Shown here: positions 44,160-56,140 of the stretch, piece by piece | Numbering within the stretch: position 1 is the stretch's first letter | Layout of the letters: every line of letters starts with the position of its first letter | Assembly: GCA_010909165.1 (NCBI GenBank) | Contig: MU008151.1 | Coordinates: forward strand, 186,001 to 250,000 | Direction of reading: 5' to 3' | Origin: Anthoceros angustus | Lineage: Eukaryota > Streptophyta > Anthocerotopsida > Anthocerotales > Anthocerotaceae | Length of the DNA: 64,000 nt | Notes under the pieces: generated by a model | What the model saw: the letters and a program-made list of their open reading frames with translations, nothing else | What the model was told of the DNA's origin: nothing | Database searches by the model: none | Translations under genes and position numbers: made by a program

Positions 44160-44535
44160 CGTGGATGGGCAAACAGGCGTGGCGATCCAGTGGCTACTAA
44201 ACATACAGCTGACTTGTGTATTTATGGCACGACAAGTTCAAGCTGTCACTGAATGTGAGTTCTTCCTAAACACTCACCATGCGCGTTTTTTCCATCGCGA
44301 TGTTGGTTCCAATCACGTTGGAGGTTATGAAGGAATGGGTGTTGAGCAATTTCTTGGAGGTTTGCATCACAAAAGTTACTGAACCCTGTAACTGTTTGGG
44401 TAACATTCAGATTACTTCTGCTACTGGTGCCAAGTGTATATGAAGGCGTCACATACCAACTGAAAGACAAGGGTTCAGACGTGCATAGTTTCTCCCTGAA
44501 GTCAGGTATGCGCATATCAAAGGACCAATGGAAAG
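44160..44535 (+). pseudogene. Truncated copy of the coiled-coil gene
   Basis: It matches 22225-22640: VDGQTGVAIQWLLN for YVDGHTDVEFAGLLN, tgagcaatttcttggagg for the exon-start region, and TEPCNCLGNIQITSATGAKC for AEPCDSLGNIRITSAVGAKA. The match stops at aaaggaccaatgg (44530), before the coiled coil, so the copy lacks its C-terminal half. Confidence 0.65.
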
Positions 44536-44871
44536 GAGAAAAAGTTCCTCTCGTTCCTCGTCCCGGTTGCAAAGCAAAGCTGAGCTGTAGGCGGTTGTAG
44601 TGTTTCATCCAATCCGTTCAAATTCCTGCCGCTGAGTGAACTTCAAACCCGACAGTCGATCTGGGTAACTTGCCGGATATTTTGTGGAATTTGGAGCTCG
44701 AAAACCAGCGACAGTACAAGAATATGGGAAGCCGAACGGGATGCACCGAATTGAATGGGCCACGGAATACCTTTGTTACTCCAAGGTTCAAGATTGCAGT
44801 GAAGAAATCTGCTGTAACCCGGAGACTTCATCGAGAGCTGCCTGTACAGGCCGAATGGAGGCACGTCGACA

Positions 44872-46267
44872 TGGCCGAGACAAGCAGCGATGAGATGATC
44901 CTGGCAGTAGAGAGCGCTGGGGAGGAGCTGGAGGACAGATCCACCTCGAAACAAACCCGATTGGAAACATAGCGATAGCGACTCAGATGGAGCGGGAAGC
45001 GTGTACACAAGCGGATCCGACTCCGATTCGCGCTCGAGCGAGAACGTGCTTGTGGAGCAGCCGTGGTGCTTCATGCTGGTGCAGCCCGGCATGGCCGACC
45101 GGTGGAAGGTGATGGCTCCCGGGAGGCCACGCGGCTGTGGCTTCACGACCCGAGAATCCCAATCCGCTGTGGTACTGGGTGCCCGTGGACAGGGTGGAGT
45201 CTGCCATCCGCCGGATCCAGCCGCTCACCCCGGCCTCCTACATGGTGGGGCTCTACCGCCGCGCGGCCCGGCTCATGTCCAGTTACCTGGTGGGCGATCC
45301 CAGCCACCCGACGACCTGGAAGGAGATCCAGTGCCAACCTGAGCTGCAGTCGCCCAACTCCCAGGAGCACGTGTTCGCGCACTTGCTCACCCTGCCCAGT
45401 TTCCTGGACTTCCGCATTCTGGAGTTCGGGGCTGTGGAGAATCCGCGCACCGGGGCTGTGACCATCAGGGTTGCAACGCACATCACCAGCGTGGAGAAGT
45501 GGGTGCCGGGATCGGAGATGACCACAGCCGGCAGGAGAATCGAAGGCCCCGGCCCATCCAGTGCGCCGGCGGTCAGAAACGTGGGCCAATTCATCTCCAG
45601 CTGCGTGAAGGGGAGGATGGTGTACATCGCCATCGTCACCCCGCCGTCGGGGCAGCAGCAGGGGTTGGTGCAGGTGTGGATGTACAGCTGGGAGGAGAAG
45701 GCGTTCGCGGAGTACATCGAGGCGATGGGATGGCAGAACGACCCGAAGCTGGGGAAGGCGGTGTGGAGACGTTCCAGCTACTGTTCGACTACAACACCGA
45801 GATGCTGATGATCTGGGCCGGATGGACGGAGGACGAGTTGTATACCAGGGCGGTGGACAGGAATGCGAAGTGGATGGTGAGAAGATTCGGAGGCTGAAGT
45901 TGGACAATATCGCCGGGAAGTGGTGCTGGAACGGGAGGAGGAGGGTTCCAAGATCAAGGACGCGGGCTTCTACTTCAGCCAGCCGTGCTATGCGTCGGGA
46001 TCGGGGCGGGACGTACAGATATTCCCGACCTGGAATAGGGATTATGTGAGTAGCAGGAAGAGTAACCACGGGGAACTGGGGTTCGACGATTCGGATGGAT
46101 CCTGGCAACTGCCCTATCCTCCCGACGTGTACTTGTCCACTCTGAGGAGGGAGGAAGCTGGAGAGTGCGTGTGCATTGGGAGTTTCTGGCCCAAGTCGGG
46201 AGACATTGGTAAAATTCACAGGCTGCAGGAGGTTATCCCGCTTTGGTATAAACGTCGGAGACGATAG
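44872..46267 (+). pseudogene. Unknown-family copy 2 (left arm, frameshifted)
   Basis: Clear homologue of the 594-aa protein: MAETSSDEMILAVESAGEEL, PWCFMLVQPGMADRWKVM, IQPLTPASYMVGLY, ILEFGAVENPRTGAVTI, WAGWTEDELY and SQPCYASGSGRDVQI. It stops after a short basic end (YKRRRR) and has no 11-residue repeats. Frame breaks occur near 44930 (ggagctggaggac lacks bases present in the right arm), 45160 and 45763. The right-arm copy is intact at these places and broken elsewhere. Confidence 0.75.
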
Positions 46268-46760
46268 ATCTGGAAGACGAGGACACGGAACGGCAAAGGG
46301 AACGAGGGAAGATGAAAGAACTAGCGAATGGGTAGTGGGCGGTGTGTAGCGAGAAGGACGAGTAATTGTGGGCAGTATTATCACCTCCGTTGGTCGTAAT
46401 CTTTGAGCGATTTGATTTCACAGAGCCAAACCGCCCTGGAAGTTTGCAGGATGAGGAGGAGGAGGATAGCATCACCTATGTTACAATTTGGGTGGTCTCT
46501 TTCACAGGCCTGGGCAGCACGGTAGGCGTGCAGTACTCGAAGAATGATTGCACTGATGATGACGCAACCTTGGCCAATGTTAGCGGCGTGTCTGGGCATC
46601 ACAATCATCCTAACTGTCCTTGGATCGCATTAGGTGAATAAGAAGAAGCACAAACCCGCGTTTTCCTAGTGCTTCCAGTTCCACCAGCTTCCCTTCCCAA
46701 GTCCCAACATTGCTGCAATTCCAGCTTCCAGATTCCAGAGCTGACAGCTCACCTGAAAGC
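46268..46760. other. Region between unknown-family copy and AOC-like gene
   Basis: It contains a glutamate-coding gaggaggaggaggat run at 46452 and short open frames on both strands, none recognised. It is mirrored at 51234-51721. It may include a promoter for the AOC-like gene. Confidence 0.4.
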
Positions 46761-47391
46761 ATGGCCACTTTAAAGCATGTGTGGGCAGGAGCTTCCGTCC
46801 TCGCCACGCTAGCGACATGCGTGCTGGCTGGTAGCGGCGATGCCGCCTTCCTTAGTCGGTCCCATCAACGGCGACACCTTCACGGCGAAGCCTTTCAGCC
46901 TCGTTCTAGAATTCTAGTATCACCTCACCCCCCCTTCCGAGGAGGAGGTGGTGCCGCCGGTCGATCCGAACACATTGTTCGGCGAAATCGACATGTACGA
47001 CGTGCACCTCACCACCACGTCGGATCCCAACTCCCCCGAGATCGCATGCGGCTATGCTACCTCTTCTTCGATGAACCTTTGGAGTGCTCGGGCTACGAGA
47101 ATAAGGTGACAAGGGTTTTCAACGACAACAGCGGCTTCCCAGCCAACAGCAGCATCAACGTGGAGGGATTTGGGCCTTACGACATCCCGCCGGCAGGTTA
47201 CAGCTACACCGTGGTGGGAGGAACCGGCGCTTTCGCCGGTGCTTAGAGGAGTCTTTACCGACATAGTGTTCTCCTTCAACGCCACTGCAGAAATGCTCCA
47301 GAATGCAAGCATTGTACAAGCTCGAATTTTTTGTGCCGGCCTTCCCTGCTGCAGCCAAGGTGAACATTGGCAAATAATGTCAGTGATATAG
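46761..47391 (+). pseudogene. AOC/dirigent-barrel-like secreted protein (frameshifted)
   Basis: Starts MATLKHVWAGASVLATLATC with a signal peptide cleaved near AGSGDAAF. Following frames give FGEIDMYDVHLTTTSDPNSP, CSGYENKVTRVFNDNSGFPA and GYSYTVVGGTGAFAGA. The VGGTGAF motif is characteristic of dirigent and allene-oxide-cyclase-barrel proteins. It continues in another frame as GVFTDIVFSFNATAEMLQNA. At least three frame changes and a stop (47244) interrupt it. The family call rests on one motif plus secretion. Confidence 0.5.
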
Positions 47392-47700
47392 TGGCAGCCT
47401 TCAACGAAAATGGTGCCTGCAGAGGCCAAGCCTCAGGAACTGCTACAGGGTTATAAAGCACAAAAAGCATGCCCGGGTTTCAAATGTTCCGGTGTGGAGC
47501 ATTAACAACAGTCTACAAACGAGTAATGGGGAGAGCTCGCCTGAGAGTTCCTGTGCTACCACTAGGAGTTTCATAACGAATCGTCCACAGACAACGCCTG
47601 CTAATCCATCCTCAAAACCCTGTCCAGCAGGAACGAAAACCCCGGAGCCTATAAGGGATCTCCAACTCCACAGTGCAGGGAAACCAACCTAACCTAAAGT
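47385..47700 (-). pseudogene. Sulfiredoxin 3' fragment (copy 4, left arm)
   Basis: On the minus strand: ggacagggttttgaggatgg (exon 4 start with a stop in place of FSG), ggaactctcag end at about 47540, then ctctgcaggcaccattttcg, the last-exon acceptor, at 47415-47430. Coding capacity is lost. Confidence 0.65.
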
Positions 47701-48239
47701 GGCTACAATTGACCAAGCAAACACACTCAAGGCTGCAGATGAAAGCTTGAAATGGATCCTTCCACACCCCAGTGGCACAGGCCACTGAGCTGCATCGCTA
47801 GCCCAAGCCTACTCATGATTCGGAAACGTGCTCAAATTCCTTCTCCAACGCCCCTGGCGTCCGCTGGCAGGGGTCTGTGCCTGAGCGTGGAACTCAACAC
47901 CACCTCATGTGCCCACATCAGCAATGCTAACCAACTAGTGCTGCGGGTGGAACCTACTGCAAAGAAATAATGTCGGACAACAAAATCCAAGATTGCAATA
48001 ACATAAATTTAACTCCCACGAGAGAAGTTGGGCCCTCAGCTTTCAAGTAGTCACTCTTCTTACCCAGGCCTTACCCACAAGGCATCTCCATTTGCTGATT
48101 ATATCCGCCTTGCACAATTAAGCCCATTGCAGGCCATGGGCTGTCTGAACCATTTTCAAAACGATGACCAATGAACCTTGCACAAGTATCAGAGCCCACC
48201 TGCTGGGCAGAACCAGGTTGAGCTGTCAACCTTGCACAA
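47701..48239. other. Degraded SRX/PPR-associated sequence
   Basis: No frame of interest. Minus-strand phrases such as taaggcctgggtaagaagag and ctggttctgcccagcagg recur in the block at 28.4-28.9 kb, so this is another copy of that block. Confidence 0.5.
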
Positions 48240-48730
48240 TTATCTGAGCCCCCTGCTGGCCATGGGCCGAACCATGTTGAGCATGATCAACCTTGCACAA
48301 TTATCTGAGCTTCCCTGCTGGCCATGGGCAGAACCAGGATGAACAATCAACCACCCCAGTCTGCAACAACAGAAGGAGACATCTCTGCCAGGCATGTTAT
48401 TGAATACATTATTTAGGAGTTTCGAAACAGGAAAATAATGCAATTGCACACACCTTGAGAAGGCAAGAAAGTAACTTGGTTTCCCACAATAAAGCCTTCC
48501 TCCTCCATTTGTCCATATATTTTTGTTCCAGTGGTTCAATGCGAACCGAGTAATCCTGTGAGAGACGCTGTTAGAGAGGTCCTCAACTCTCAACAGCTTT
48601 TTCGTTCTTGGGTAATTAGGCGCCCCATGGCCAACCAAGCGACGATCCCTAACCAGTGCCAACGACAAGCTTGCTTCTTCCTTTGCCCCAACTCTTCGTT
48701 GCTTGCATTTGAAGAACTGGTCCATCATCC
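48240..48730 (-). pseudogene. PPR-like fragment (left arm)
   Basis: Minus-strand frames contain NNVFNNMPGRDVS and, in the mirrored copy, MEEEGFIVGNQVTF plus ACLLKVCA, both typical of plant pentatricopeptide repeats. Only one to two repeats are present, so it is a fragment. It is adjacent to SRX fragments here and in the other copies. Confidence 0.55.
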
Positions 48731-48842
48731 ATTAGCTGACTTCACAGAGTACAGGTTCGGGAGTGTGGACATCACAGGACTTCAAGGTCAAGGCTTTTGA
48801 GAAGAACCAATTGCTTTCAGACTTACCTCCAAACTTGCAAGG

Positions 48843-49170
48843 ACTCTATGGTTTTTATTTTGTAGCAATTCTTAAAGGCTTGGTCTGTGCAGGCACCACT
48901 TCGTTGAATGATGGCTGGGAATGGACATCTTCTACATCACCGCAATCAAATCAAATTGAATTGAATTAGCTGACGGCAGGCTGGTACCATTGTCATGTAC
49001 ATACGCACATGGTAAGGTTGTTCGAGTGTCAATCATTTATTAGTAGTACAAATCTCGATTTGTAGCATCAAAGTCTGGCAAATCTGGGCTCAGGTACTGC
49101 ACACGAGATAGCTAAACTCACAAGTCCTGCTGACTGATGAGAAGAGCTGTCACCTACTACAGTAGTAACT
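48843..49170. other. Central spacer of the inverted repeat
   Basis: 328 bp not mirrored across the centre. It carries an SRX last-exon-like piece (ctgtgcaggcaccacttcg, 48888-48907) and matches 29350-29600. Part of it reappears inverted inside the right arm at 55685-55872. Confidence 0.75.
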
Positions 49171-49281
49171 CCTTACAAGTTTGGAGGTAAGTCTGAAAGC
49201 AATTGGTTCTTCTCAAAAGCCTTGACCTTGAAGTCCTGTGATGTCCACTCCCGAACCTGTACTCTGTGAAGTCAGCTAATG

Positions 49282-49665
49282 GATGATGGACCAGTTCTTC
49301 AATGCAAGCAACGAAGAGTTGGGGCAAAGGAAGAAGCAAGCTTGTCGTTGGCACTGGTTAGGGATCGTCGCTTGGTTGGCCATGGGGCGCCTAATTACCC
49401 AAGAACGAAAAAGCTGTTGAGAGTTGAGGACCTCTCTAACAGCGTCTCACAGGATTACTCGGTTCGCATTGAACCACTGGAACAAAAATATGGACAAATG
49501 GAGGAGGAAGGCTTTATTGTGGGAAACCAAGTTACTTTCGCTTGCCTTCTCAAGGTGTGTGCAATTGCATTATTTTCCTGTTTCGAAACTCCTAAATAAT
49601 GTATTCAATAACATGCCTGGCAGAGATGTCTCCTTCTGTTGTTGCAGACTGGGGTGGTTGATTGT
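49282..49665 (+). pseudogene. PPR-like fragment (right arm)
   Basis: Frame gives EPLEQKYGQMEEEGF, IVGNQVTFACLLKVCA and later NNMPGRDVSFC. Mirror of 48240-48730. Too short to be a working PPR protein. Confidence 0.55.
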
Positions 49666-50299
49666 TCATCCTGGTTCTGCCCATGGCCAGCAGGGAAGCT
49701 CAGATAATTGTGCAAGGTTGATCATGCTCAACATGGTTCGGCCCATGGCCAGCAGGGGGCTCAGATAATTGTGCAAGGTTGACAGCTCAACCTGGTTCTG
49801 CCCAGCAGGTGGGGCTCTGATACTTGTGCAAGGTTCATTGGTCATCGTTTTGAAAATGGTTCAGACAGCCCATGGCCTGCAATGGGCTTAATTGTGCAAG
49901 GCGGATATAATCAGCAAATGGAGATGCCTTGTGGGTAAGGCCTGGGTAAGAAGAGTGACTACTTGAAAGCTGAGGGCCCAACTTCTCTCGTGGGAGTTAA
50001 ATTTATGTTATTGCAATCTTGGATTTTGTTGTCCTGACATTATTTCTTTGCGAAGTAGGTTCCACCCGCAGCACTAGTTGGTTAGCATTGCTGATGTGGG
50101 CACATGAGGTGGTGTTGAGTTCCACGCTGGGGCACAGACCCCTGCCAGCGGACGCCAGGGGCGTTGGAGAAGGAATTTGAGCACGTTTCCGAATCATGAG
50201 TAGGCTTGGGCTAGATGCAGCTCAGTGGCCTGTGCCACTGGGGTGTGGAAGGATCCATTTCAAGCTTTCATCTGCAGCCTTGAGTGTGTTTGCTTGGTC
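49666..50299. other. Degraded SRX/PPR-associated sequence, right arm
   Basis: Mirror of 47701-48239. Contains about three tandem copies of caaggttgatc, ctggttctgcccatggcc, cagcagg, tcagataattgtg (roughly 70 bp each). No gene. Confidence 0.5.
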
Positions 50300-50620
50300 A
50301 ATTGTAGCCACTTTAGGTTAGGTTGGTTTCCTGCACTGTGGAGTTGGAGATCCTTATAGGCTGGGGTTTTCGTTCCTGCTGGACAGGGTTTTGAGGATGG
50401 ATTAGCAGGCGTTGTCTGTGGACGATTCGTTATGAAACTCCTAGTGGTAGCACAGGAACTCTCAGGCGAGCTCTCCCATTACTCGTTTGTAGACTGTTGT
50501 TAATGCTCCACACCGGAACATTTGAAACCCGGGCATGCTTTTTGTGCTTTATAACCCTGTAGCAGTTCCTGAGGCTTGGCCTCTGCAGGCACCATTTTCG
50601 TTGAAGGCTGCCACTATATC
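50300..50620 (+). pseudogene. Sulfiredoxin 3' fragment (copy 5, right arm)
   Basis: gctggacagggttttgagga at 50378 (exon 4 start with TGA in place of the FSG serine), caggaactctcagg at its end and ctctgcaggcaccattttcg at 50582 (last-exon acceptor). Mirror of 47385-47700. Confidence 0.65.
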
Positions 50621-51233
50621 ACTGACATTATTTGCCAATGTTCACCTTGGCTGCAGCAGGAAGGCCGGCACAAAAATTCGAGCTTGTACAATGCTTGCAT
50701 TCTGGAGCATTTCTGCAGTGGCGTTGAAGGAGAACACTATGTCGGTAAAGACTCCTCTAAGCACCGGCGAAAAGCGCCGGTTCCTCCCACCACGGTGTAG
50801 CTGTAACCTGCCGGCGGGATGTCAAGGCCCAAATCCCTCCACGTTGATGCTGCTGTTGGCTGGGAAGCCGCTGTTGTCGTTGAAAACCCTTGTCACCTTA
50901 TTCTCGTAGCCCGAGCACTCCAAAGGTTCATCGAAGAGGTAGCATAGCCGCATGCGATCTCGGGGAGTTGGGATCCGACGTGGTGGTGAGGTGCACGTCG
51001 TACATGTCGATTTCGCCGAACAATGTGTTCGGATCGACCGGCGGCACCACCTCCTCCTCGGAAGGGGGTGAGGTGATACTAGAATTCTAGAACGAGGCTG
51101 AAAGGCTTCGCCGTGAAGGTGTCGCCGTTGATGGGACCGACTAAGGAAGGCGGCATCGCCGCTACCAGCCAGCACGCATGTCGCTAGCGTGGCGAGGACG
51201 GAAGCTCCTGCCCACATGCTTTAAAGTGGCCAT
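50621..51233 (-). pseudogene. AOC/dirigent-barrel-like protein (right arm copy, frameshifted)
   Basis: Mirror of 46761-47391. It keeps the signal peptide (MWAGASVLATLATCVLAG from the second Met) and CSGYENKVTRVFNDNSGFPA, with additional losses in the ccccttccgag region. Confidence 0.5.
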
Positions 51234-51721
51234 GCTTTCAGGTGAGCTGTCAGCTCTGGAATCTGGAAGCTGGAATTGCAGCAATGTTGGGACTTGGGAA
51301 GGAAGCTGGTGGAACTGGAAGCACTAGGAAAACGCGGGTTTGTGCTTCTTCTTATTCACCTAATGCGATCCAAGGACAGTTAGGATGATTGTGATGCCCA
51401 GACACGCCGCTAACATTGGCCAAGGTTGCGTCATCATCAGTGCAATCATTCTTCGAGTACTGCACGCCTACCGTGCTGCCCAGGCCTGTGAAAGAGACCA
51501 CCCAAATTGTAACATAGGTGATGCTATCCTCCTCCTCCTCATCCTGCAACTTCCAGGGCGGTTTGGCTCGAAATCAAATCGCTCAAAGATTACGACCAAC
51601 GGAGGTGATAATACTGCCCACAATTACTCGTCCTTCTCGCTACACACCGCCCACTACCCATTCGCTAGTTCTTTCATCTTCCCTCGTTCCCTTTGCCGTT
51701 CCGTGTCCTCGTCTTCCAGAT

Positions 51722-53115
51722 CTATCGTCTCCGACGTTTATACCAAAGCAGGATAACCTCCTGCAGCCTGTGAATTTTACCAATGTCTCCGACTTGGGCC
51801 AGAAACCCCAATGCACACGCACTCTCCAGCTTCCTCCTCCTCAGAGTGGACAAGTACACGTCGGGAGGATAGGGCAGTGGATCCATCCGAATCGTCGAAC
51901 CCCAGTTCCCCGTGGTTACTCTTCCTGCTACTCACATAATCCCTATTCCAGGTCGGGAATATCTGTACGTCCCGCCCCGATCCCGACGCATAGCACGGCT
52001 GGCTGAAGTAGAAGCCCGCGTCCTTGATCTTGGAACCCTCCTCCTCCCGTTCCAGCACCCACTTCCCGGCGATATTGTCCAACTTCAGCCTCCCGAATCT
52101 TCTCACCATCCACTTCGCATTCCTGTCCACCGCCCGGTATACAACTCGTCCTCCGTCCATCCGGCCCAGATCATCAGCATCTCGGTGTTGTAGTCGAACA
52201 GTAGCTGGAACGTCTCCCACACCGCCTTCCCCAGCTTCGGGTCGTTCTGCCATCCCATCGCCTCGATGTACTCCGCGAACGCCTTCTCCTCCCAGCTGTA
52301 CATCCACACCTGCACCAACCCCTGCTGCTGCCCTGACGGCGGGTGACGATGGCGATGTACACCATCCTCCCCTTCACGCAGCTGGAGATGAATTGGCCCA
52401 CGTTTCTGACCGGCGCACTGGATGGGCCGGGGCCTTCGATTCTCCTGCCGGCTGTGGTCATCTCCGATCCCGGCACCCACTTCTCCACGCTGGTGATGTG
52501 CGTTGCAACCCTGATGGTCACAGCCCCGGTGCGCGGATTCTCCACAGCCCCGAACTCCAGAATGCGGAAGTCCAGGAAACTGGGCAGGGTGAGCAAGTGC
52601 GCGAACACGTGCTCCTGGGAGTTGGGCGACTGCAGCTCGGGTTGGCACTGGATCTCCTTCCAGGTCGTCGGGTGGCTGGGATCGCCCACCAGGTAACTGG
52701 ACATGAGCCGGGCCGCGCGGCGGAAGTAGAGCCCCACCATGTAGGAGGCCGGGGTGAGCGGCTGGATCCGGCGGATGGCAGACTCCACCCTGTCCACGGG
52801 CACCCAGTACCACAGCGGATTGGGATTCTCGGGGTCGTGAAGCCACAGCCGCGTGGCCTCCCGGGGAGCCATCACCTTCCACCGGTCGGCCATGCCGGGC
52901 TGCACCAGCATGAAGCACCACGGCTGCTCCACAAGCACGTTCTCGCTCGAGCGCGAATCGGAGTCGGATCCGCTTGTGTACACGCTTCCCGCTCCATCTG
53001 AGTCGCTATCGCTATGTTTCCAATCGGGTTTGTTTCGAGGTGGATCTGTCCACTCCAGCTCCTCCCCAGCGCTCTCTACTGCCAGGATCATCTCATCGCT
53101 GCTTGTCTCGGCCAT
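51722..53115 (-). pseudogene. Unknown-family copy 3 (right arm, frameshifted)
   Basis: The N-terminal ~250 residues are open: EELEWTDPPRNKPDWK, a Ser/Asp-rich SDSDSDGAGSVYTSGSDSDS stretch, then the conserved core through GRMVYIAIVT. The frame then shifts near 52346 by loss of a base in accccgccgtcg, and again near 52135 and 51880. Mirror of 44872-46267, with breaks at different places. Confidence 0.75.
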
Positions 53116-53454
53116 GTCGACGTGCCTCCATTCGGCCTGTACAGGCAGCTCTCGATGAAGTCTCCGGGTTACAGCAGATTTCTTCACTGCAATCTTGAAC
53201 CTTGGAGTAACAAAGGTATTCCGTGGCCCATTCAATTCGGTGCATCCCGTTCGGCTTCCCATATTCTTGTACTGTCGCTGGTTTTCGAGCTCCAAATTCC
53301 ACAAATATCCGGCAAGTTACCCAGATCGACTGTCGGGTTTGAAGTTCACTCAGCGGCAGGAATTTGAACGGATTGGATGAAACACTACAACCGCCTACAG
53401 CTCAGCTTTGCTTTGCAACCAGGACGAGGAACGAGAGGAACTTTCTCCTTTCCA

Positions 53455-53826
53455 TTGGTCCTTTGATATGCGCATACCTGACTTCAGGGAGAAACTATGC
53501 ACGTCTGAACCCTTGTCTTTCAGTTGGTATGTGACGCCTTCATATACACTTGGCACCAGTAGCAGAAGTAATCTGAATGTTACCCAAACAGTTACAGGGT
53601 TCAGTAACTTTTGTGATGCAAACCTCAAGAAATTGCTCAACACCCATTCCTTCATAACCTCCAACGTGATTGGAACCAACATCGCGATGGAAAAAACGCG
53701 CATGGTGAGTGTTTAGGAAGAACTCACATTCAGTGACAGCTTGAACTTGTCGTGCCATAAATACACAAGTCAGCTGTATGTTTAGTAGCCACTGGATCGC
53801 CACGCCTGTTTGCCCATCCACGGACT
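53455..53826 (-). pseudogene. Truncated copy of the coiled-coil gene (right arm)
   Basis: Mirror of 44160-44535, nearly identical, starting MDGQTGVAIQWLLN and ending at the same truncation point. Confidence 0.65.
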
Positions 53827-54490
53827 ATTCAGCAGCTCACAAAATATTGTTACCCTGAAAAGACCCATCCTATATCTTGCTCTTGCTCCGCTCCTGGTTT
53901 AGCTGAATCCACCTCTTGATTGAACCTATTGAAATTCAAGGTATGCGCATCCTCGCATTCGACATTCGGATACAAGAGGCTTTATCGGACTTACATCAAA
54001 GCTAAGAGCTCGTGCAGCTTACAAGATTAAAACTCTTGCCGCAATTCAGGTTGTTCTGCTGATGATCGAAAGCTCTATGAAGAGCTTCTCATGAAACCGA
54101 GAATATCCTGAGAATGTATTATTAAGAAAGTCAAGAGGTACAAGACTAAAGCCCACGTTCAGAAATCCAAGAGATAGAAAGCAGAAAGCCAAAGCTTATA
54201 TATTTAAATATAAACTGAAGGTCAAAGATCAAGTAGGTTAACAGCCAACAGCCAAAGTTTATTGAAATCGTGGGATTAAGGCCTTGAATTCCAAAACCAT
54301 TACTTATTTAGTTCTAACAAATGTATAAGGACTGAGCCAACGCTCTTCATTCTAATCGCAATGAAGCAAAGCGCTTGCAAGTTGCACAAGCCAAACGGAT
54401 CATATCCTTAGCTTATTCTTTTCTCTTCTTAGCTCAGTCGATGTAAACTACTGCGAGTCCACATCATGAAGACGGTAGAGGATTCTCAAC
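53827..54490. other. Intergenic DNA, right arm
   Basis: Mirror of 43486-44159. No gene seen. Confidence 0.45.
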
Positions 54491-54686
54491 AGAAGAAGAA
54501 GAAGAATTTTATTTCAGTCCACTAAGGAAGGATTTCCGTCATGGGACTTGGTACTTAAGCCACTTGTACCATGCCTCTACTTGCCAAGGGCATCCACTCC
54601 TTTAGGCACCCCATCTAAGTACCCATCTGAGCTCAGGATGCTTAATCACGGCGTTCTTATAAATGTGTGTCCATTTGGCCTAAGCC
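54491..54686 (-). mobile_element. SINE-like repeat (right arm)
   Basis: Mirror of 43279-43485, with the gaagaagaagaatttt tail at its left side and ccatttggcctaagcc head at its right. It has lost about 10 bp near 54573. Confidence 0.65.
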
Positions 54687-56140
54687 AGGCTGGTCGCCGC
54701 TCTCGGCAGTCTTCACCTCGGACGGGTAGCCACTGGAGGCTCGTCTGCATTTCACACAAACCAGAAGCGAATTATCCTCTTTGTTGGGAACCCACTTACA
54801 GTCTGACTTGTCCTCCACGGGTTTCTCCTTCAACAAAGGAGTAGTCCATGACTTGGATTTCGACGTTCCCTGCACGGCCCACTTGGACTTGCAGATCTCA
54901 TCGCCATGGTGCTGGGTCACTGGGTCCTTACCTGAGCCGCCCTGGGGATGAGGATACCAAGGTGCAGATTTTCAGGATGCTCAGGATGCTCGTATTGAGG
55001 ATGTTCGGCATGCTCACGAGCTACCGCTTCCGAATAAGGATGACGCCAACTGCTGGGCAGAACCAGGTTGAGCTGTCAACCTTGCACAATTATCTGAGCC
55101 CCCTGCTGGCCATGGGCCGAACCATGTTGAGCATGATCAACCTTGCACAATTATCTGAGCTTCCCTGCTGGCCATGGGCAGAACCAGGATGAACAATCAA
55201 CCACCCCAGTCTGCAACAACAGAAGGAGACATCTCTGCCAGGCATGTTATTGAATACATTATTTAGGAGTTTGAAACAGGAAAATAATGCAATTGCACAC
55301 ACCTTGAGAAGGCAAGGAAAGTAACTTGGTTTCCCACAAAAGCCTTCCTCCTCCATTTGTCCATATATTTTTGTTCCAGTGGTTCAATGCGAACCGAGTA
55401 ATCCTGTGAGAGACGCTGTTAGAGAGGTCCTCAACTCTCAACAGCTTTTTCGTTCTTGGGTAATTAGGCGCCCCATGGCCAACCAAGCGACGATCCCTAA
55501 CCAGTGCCAACGACAAGCTTGCTTCTTCCTTTGCCCCAACTCTTCGTTGCTTGCATTTGAAGAACTGGTCCATCATCCATTAGCTGACTTCACAGAGTAC
55601 AGGTTCGGGAGTGTGGACATCACAGGACTTCAAGGTCAAGGCTTTTGAGAAGAACCAATTGCTTTCAGACTTACCTCCAAACTTGTAAGGAGTTACTACT
55701 GTAGTAGGTGACAGCTCTTCTCATCAGTCAGCAGGACTTGTGAGTTTAGCTATCGTGTGCAGTACCTGAGCCCAGATTTGCCAGACTTTGATGCTACAAA
55801 TCGAGATTTGTACTACTAATAAATGATTGACACTCGAACAACCTTACCATGTGCGTATGTACATGACAATGGTACCAGCCATGCTGGGCAGCGATACCTG
55901 GGGCTGGAGTCGGAGCCTTAATTGGGCGCTGGCCACGGCGGGCGAGGCGATGGAGCCGGAGCCTTGTGCGGGCCCCTGCCCTTGCCTGGCGAATATGGCT
56001 GTTTCTTCTCCGCAAGCCGCTTGCCGCGCCACCCAGGGGCGAGCTGGGTGCAGGTCGTGAATCCGCACCACGAATTGGTCTGCACGGATCCGGCAGGGCA
56101 GGTGACCGACTTGCTGCTGGGCTCTGAACCTGAACCTCTG
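54687..56140 (-). pseudogene. Second AGP-like gene, right arm, split by an insertion
   Basis: Mirror of 42660-43278. CPAGSVQTNSWCGFTTC and the His-rich end flank a 0.8-kb insertion at about 55070-55885. The coding frame is broken by this and by small deletions. Confidence 0.6.
55070..55885. repeat. 0.8-kb insertion in the right arm
   Basis: Absent from the matching place in the left arm (about 42900). It is the reverse complement of 48985-49800 and so contains the PPR-like fragment and half the central spacer. Both ends are at tgctgggcag (55052-55061 and 55878-55887), while the left arm has one such site. Confidence 0.75.

Larger units (their letters stand above)
34499..48842. repeat. Left arm of giant inverted repeat
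   Basis: The whole arm is found reverse-complemented at 49171-64000. The outermost pairing visible is 34499 with 64000 and the innermost is 48842 with 49171. Gene order is mirrored throughout. The arm probably starts further left than 34499, because its partner leaves the window. Confidence 0.95.

Noticed and set aside
51518-53001. Long plus-strand open frames across the right-arm unknown-family copy
   Set aside because: They are antisense shadows rich in His, Pro and Arg, without conserved motifs.
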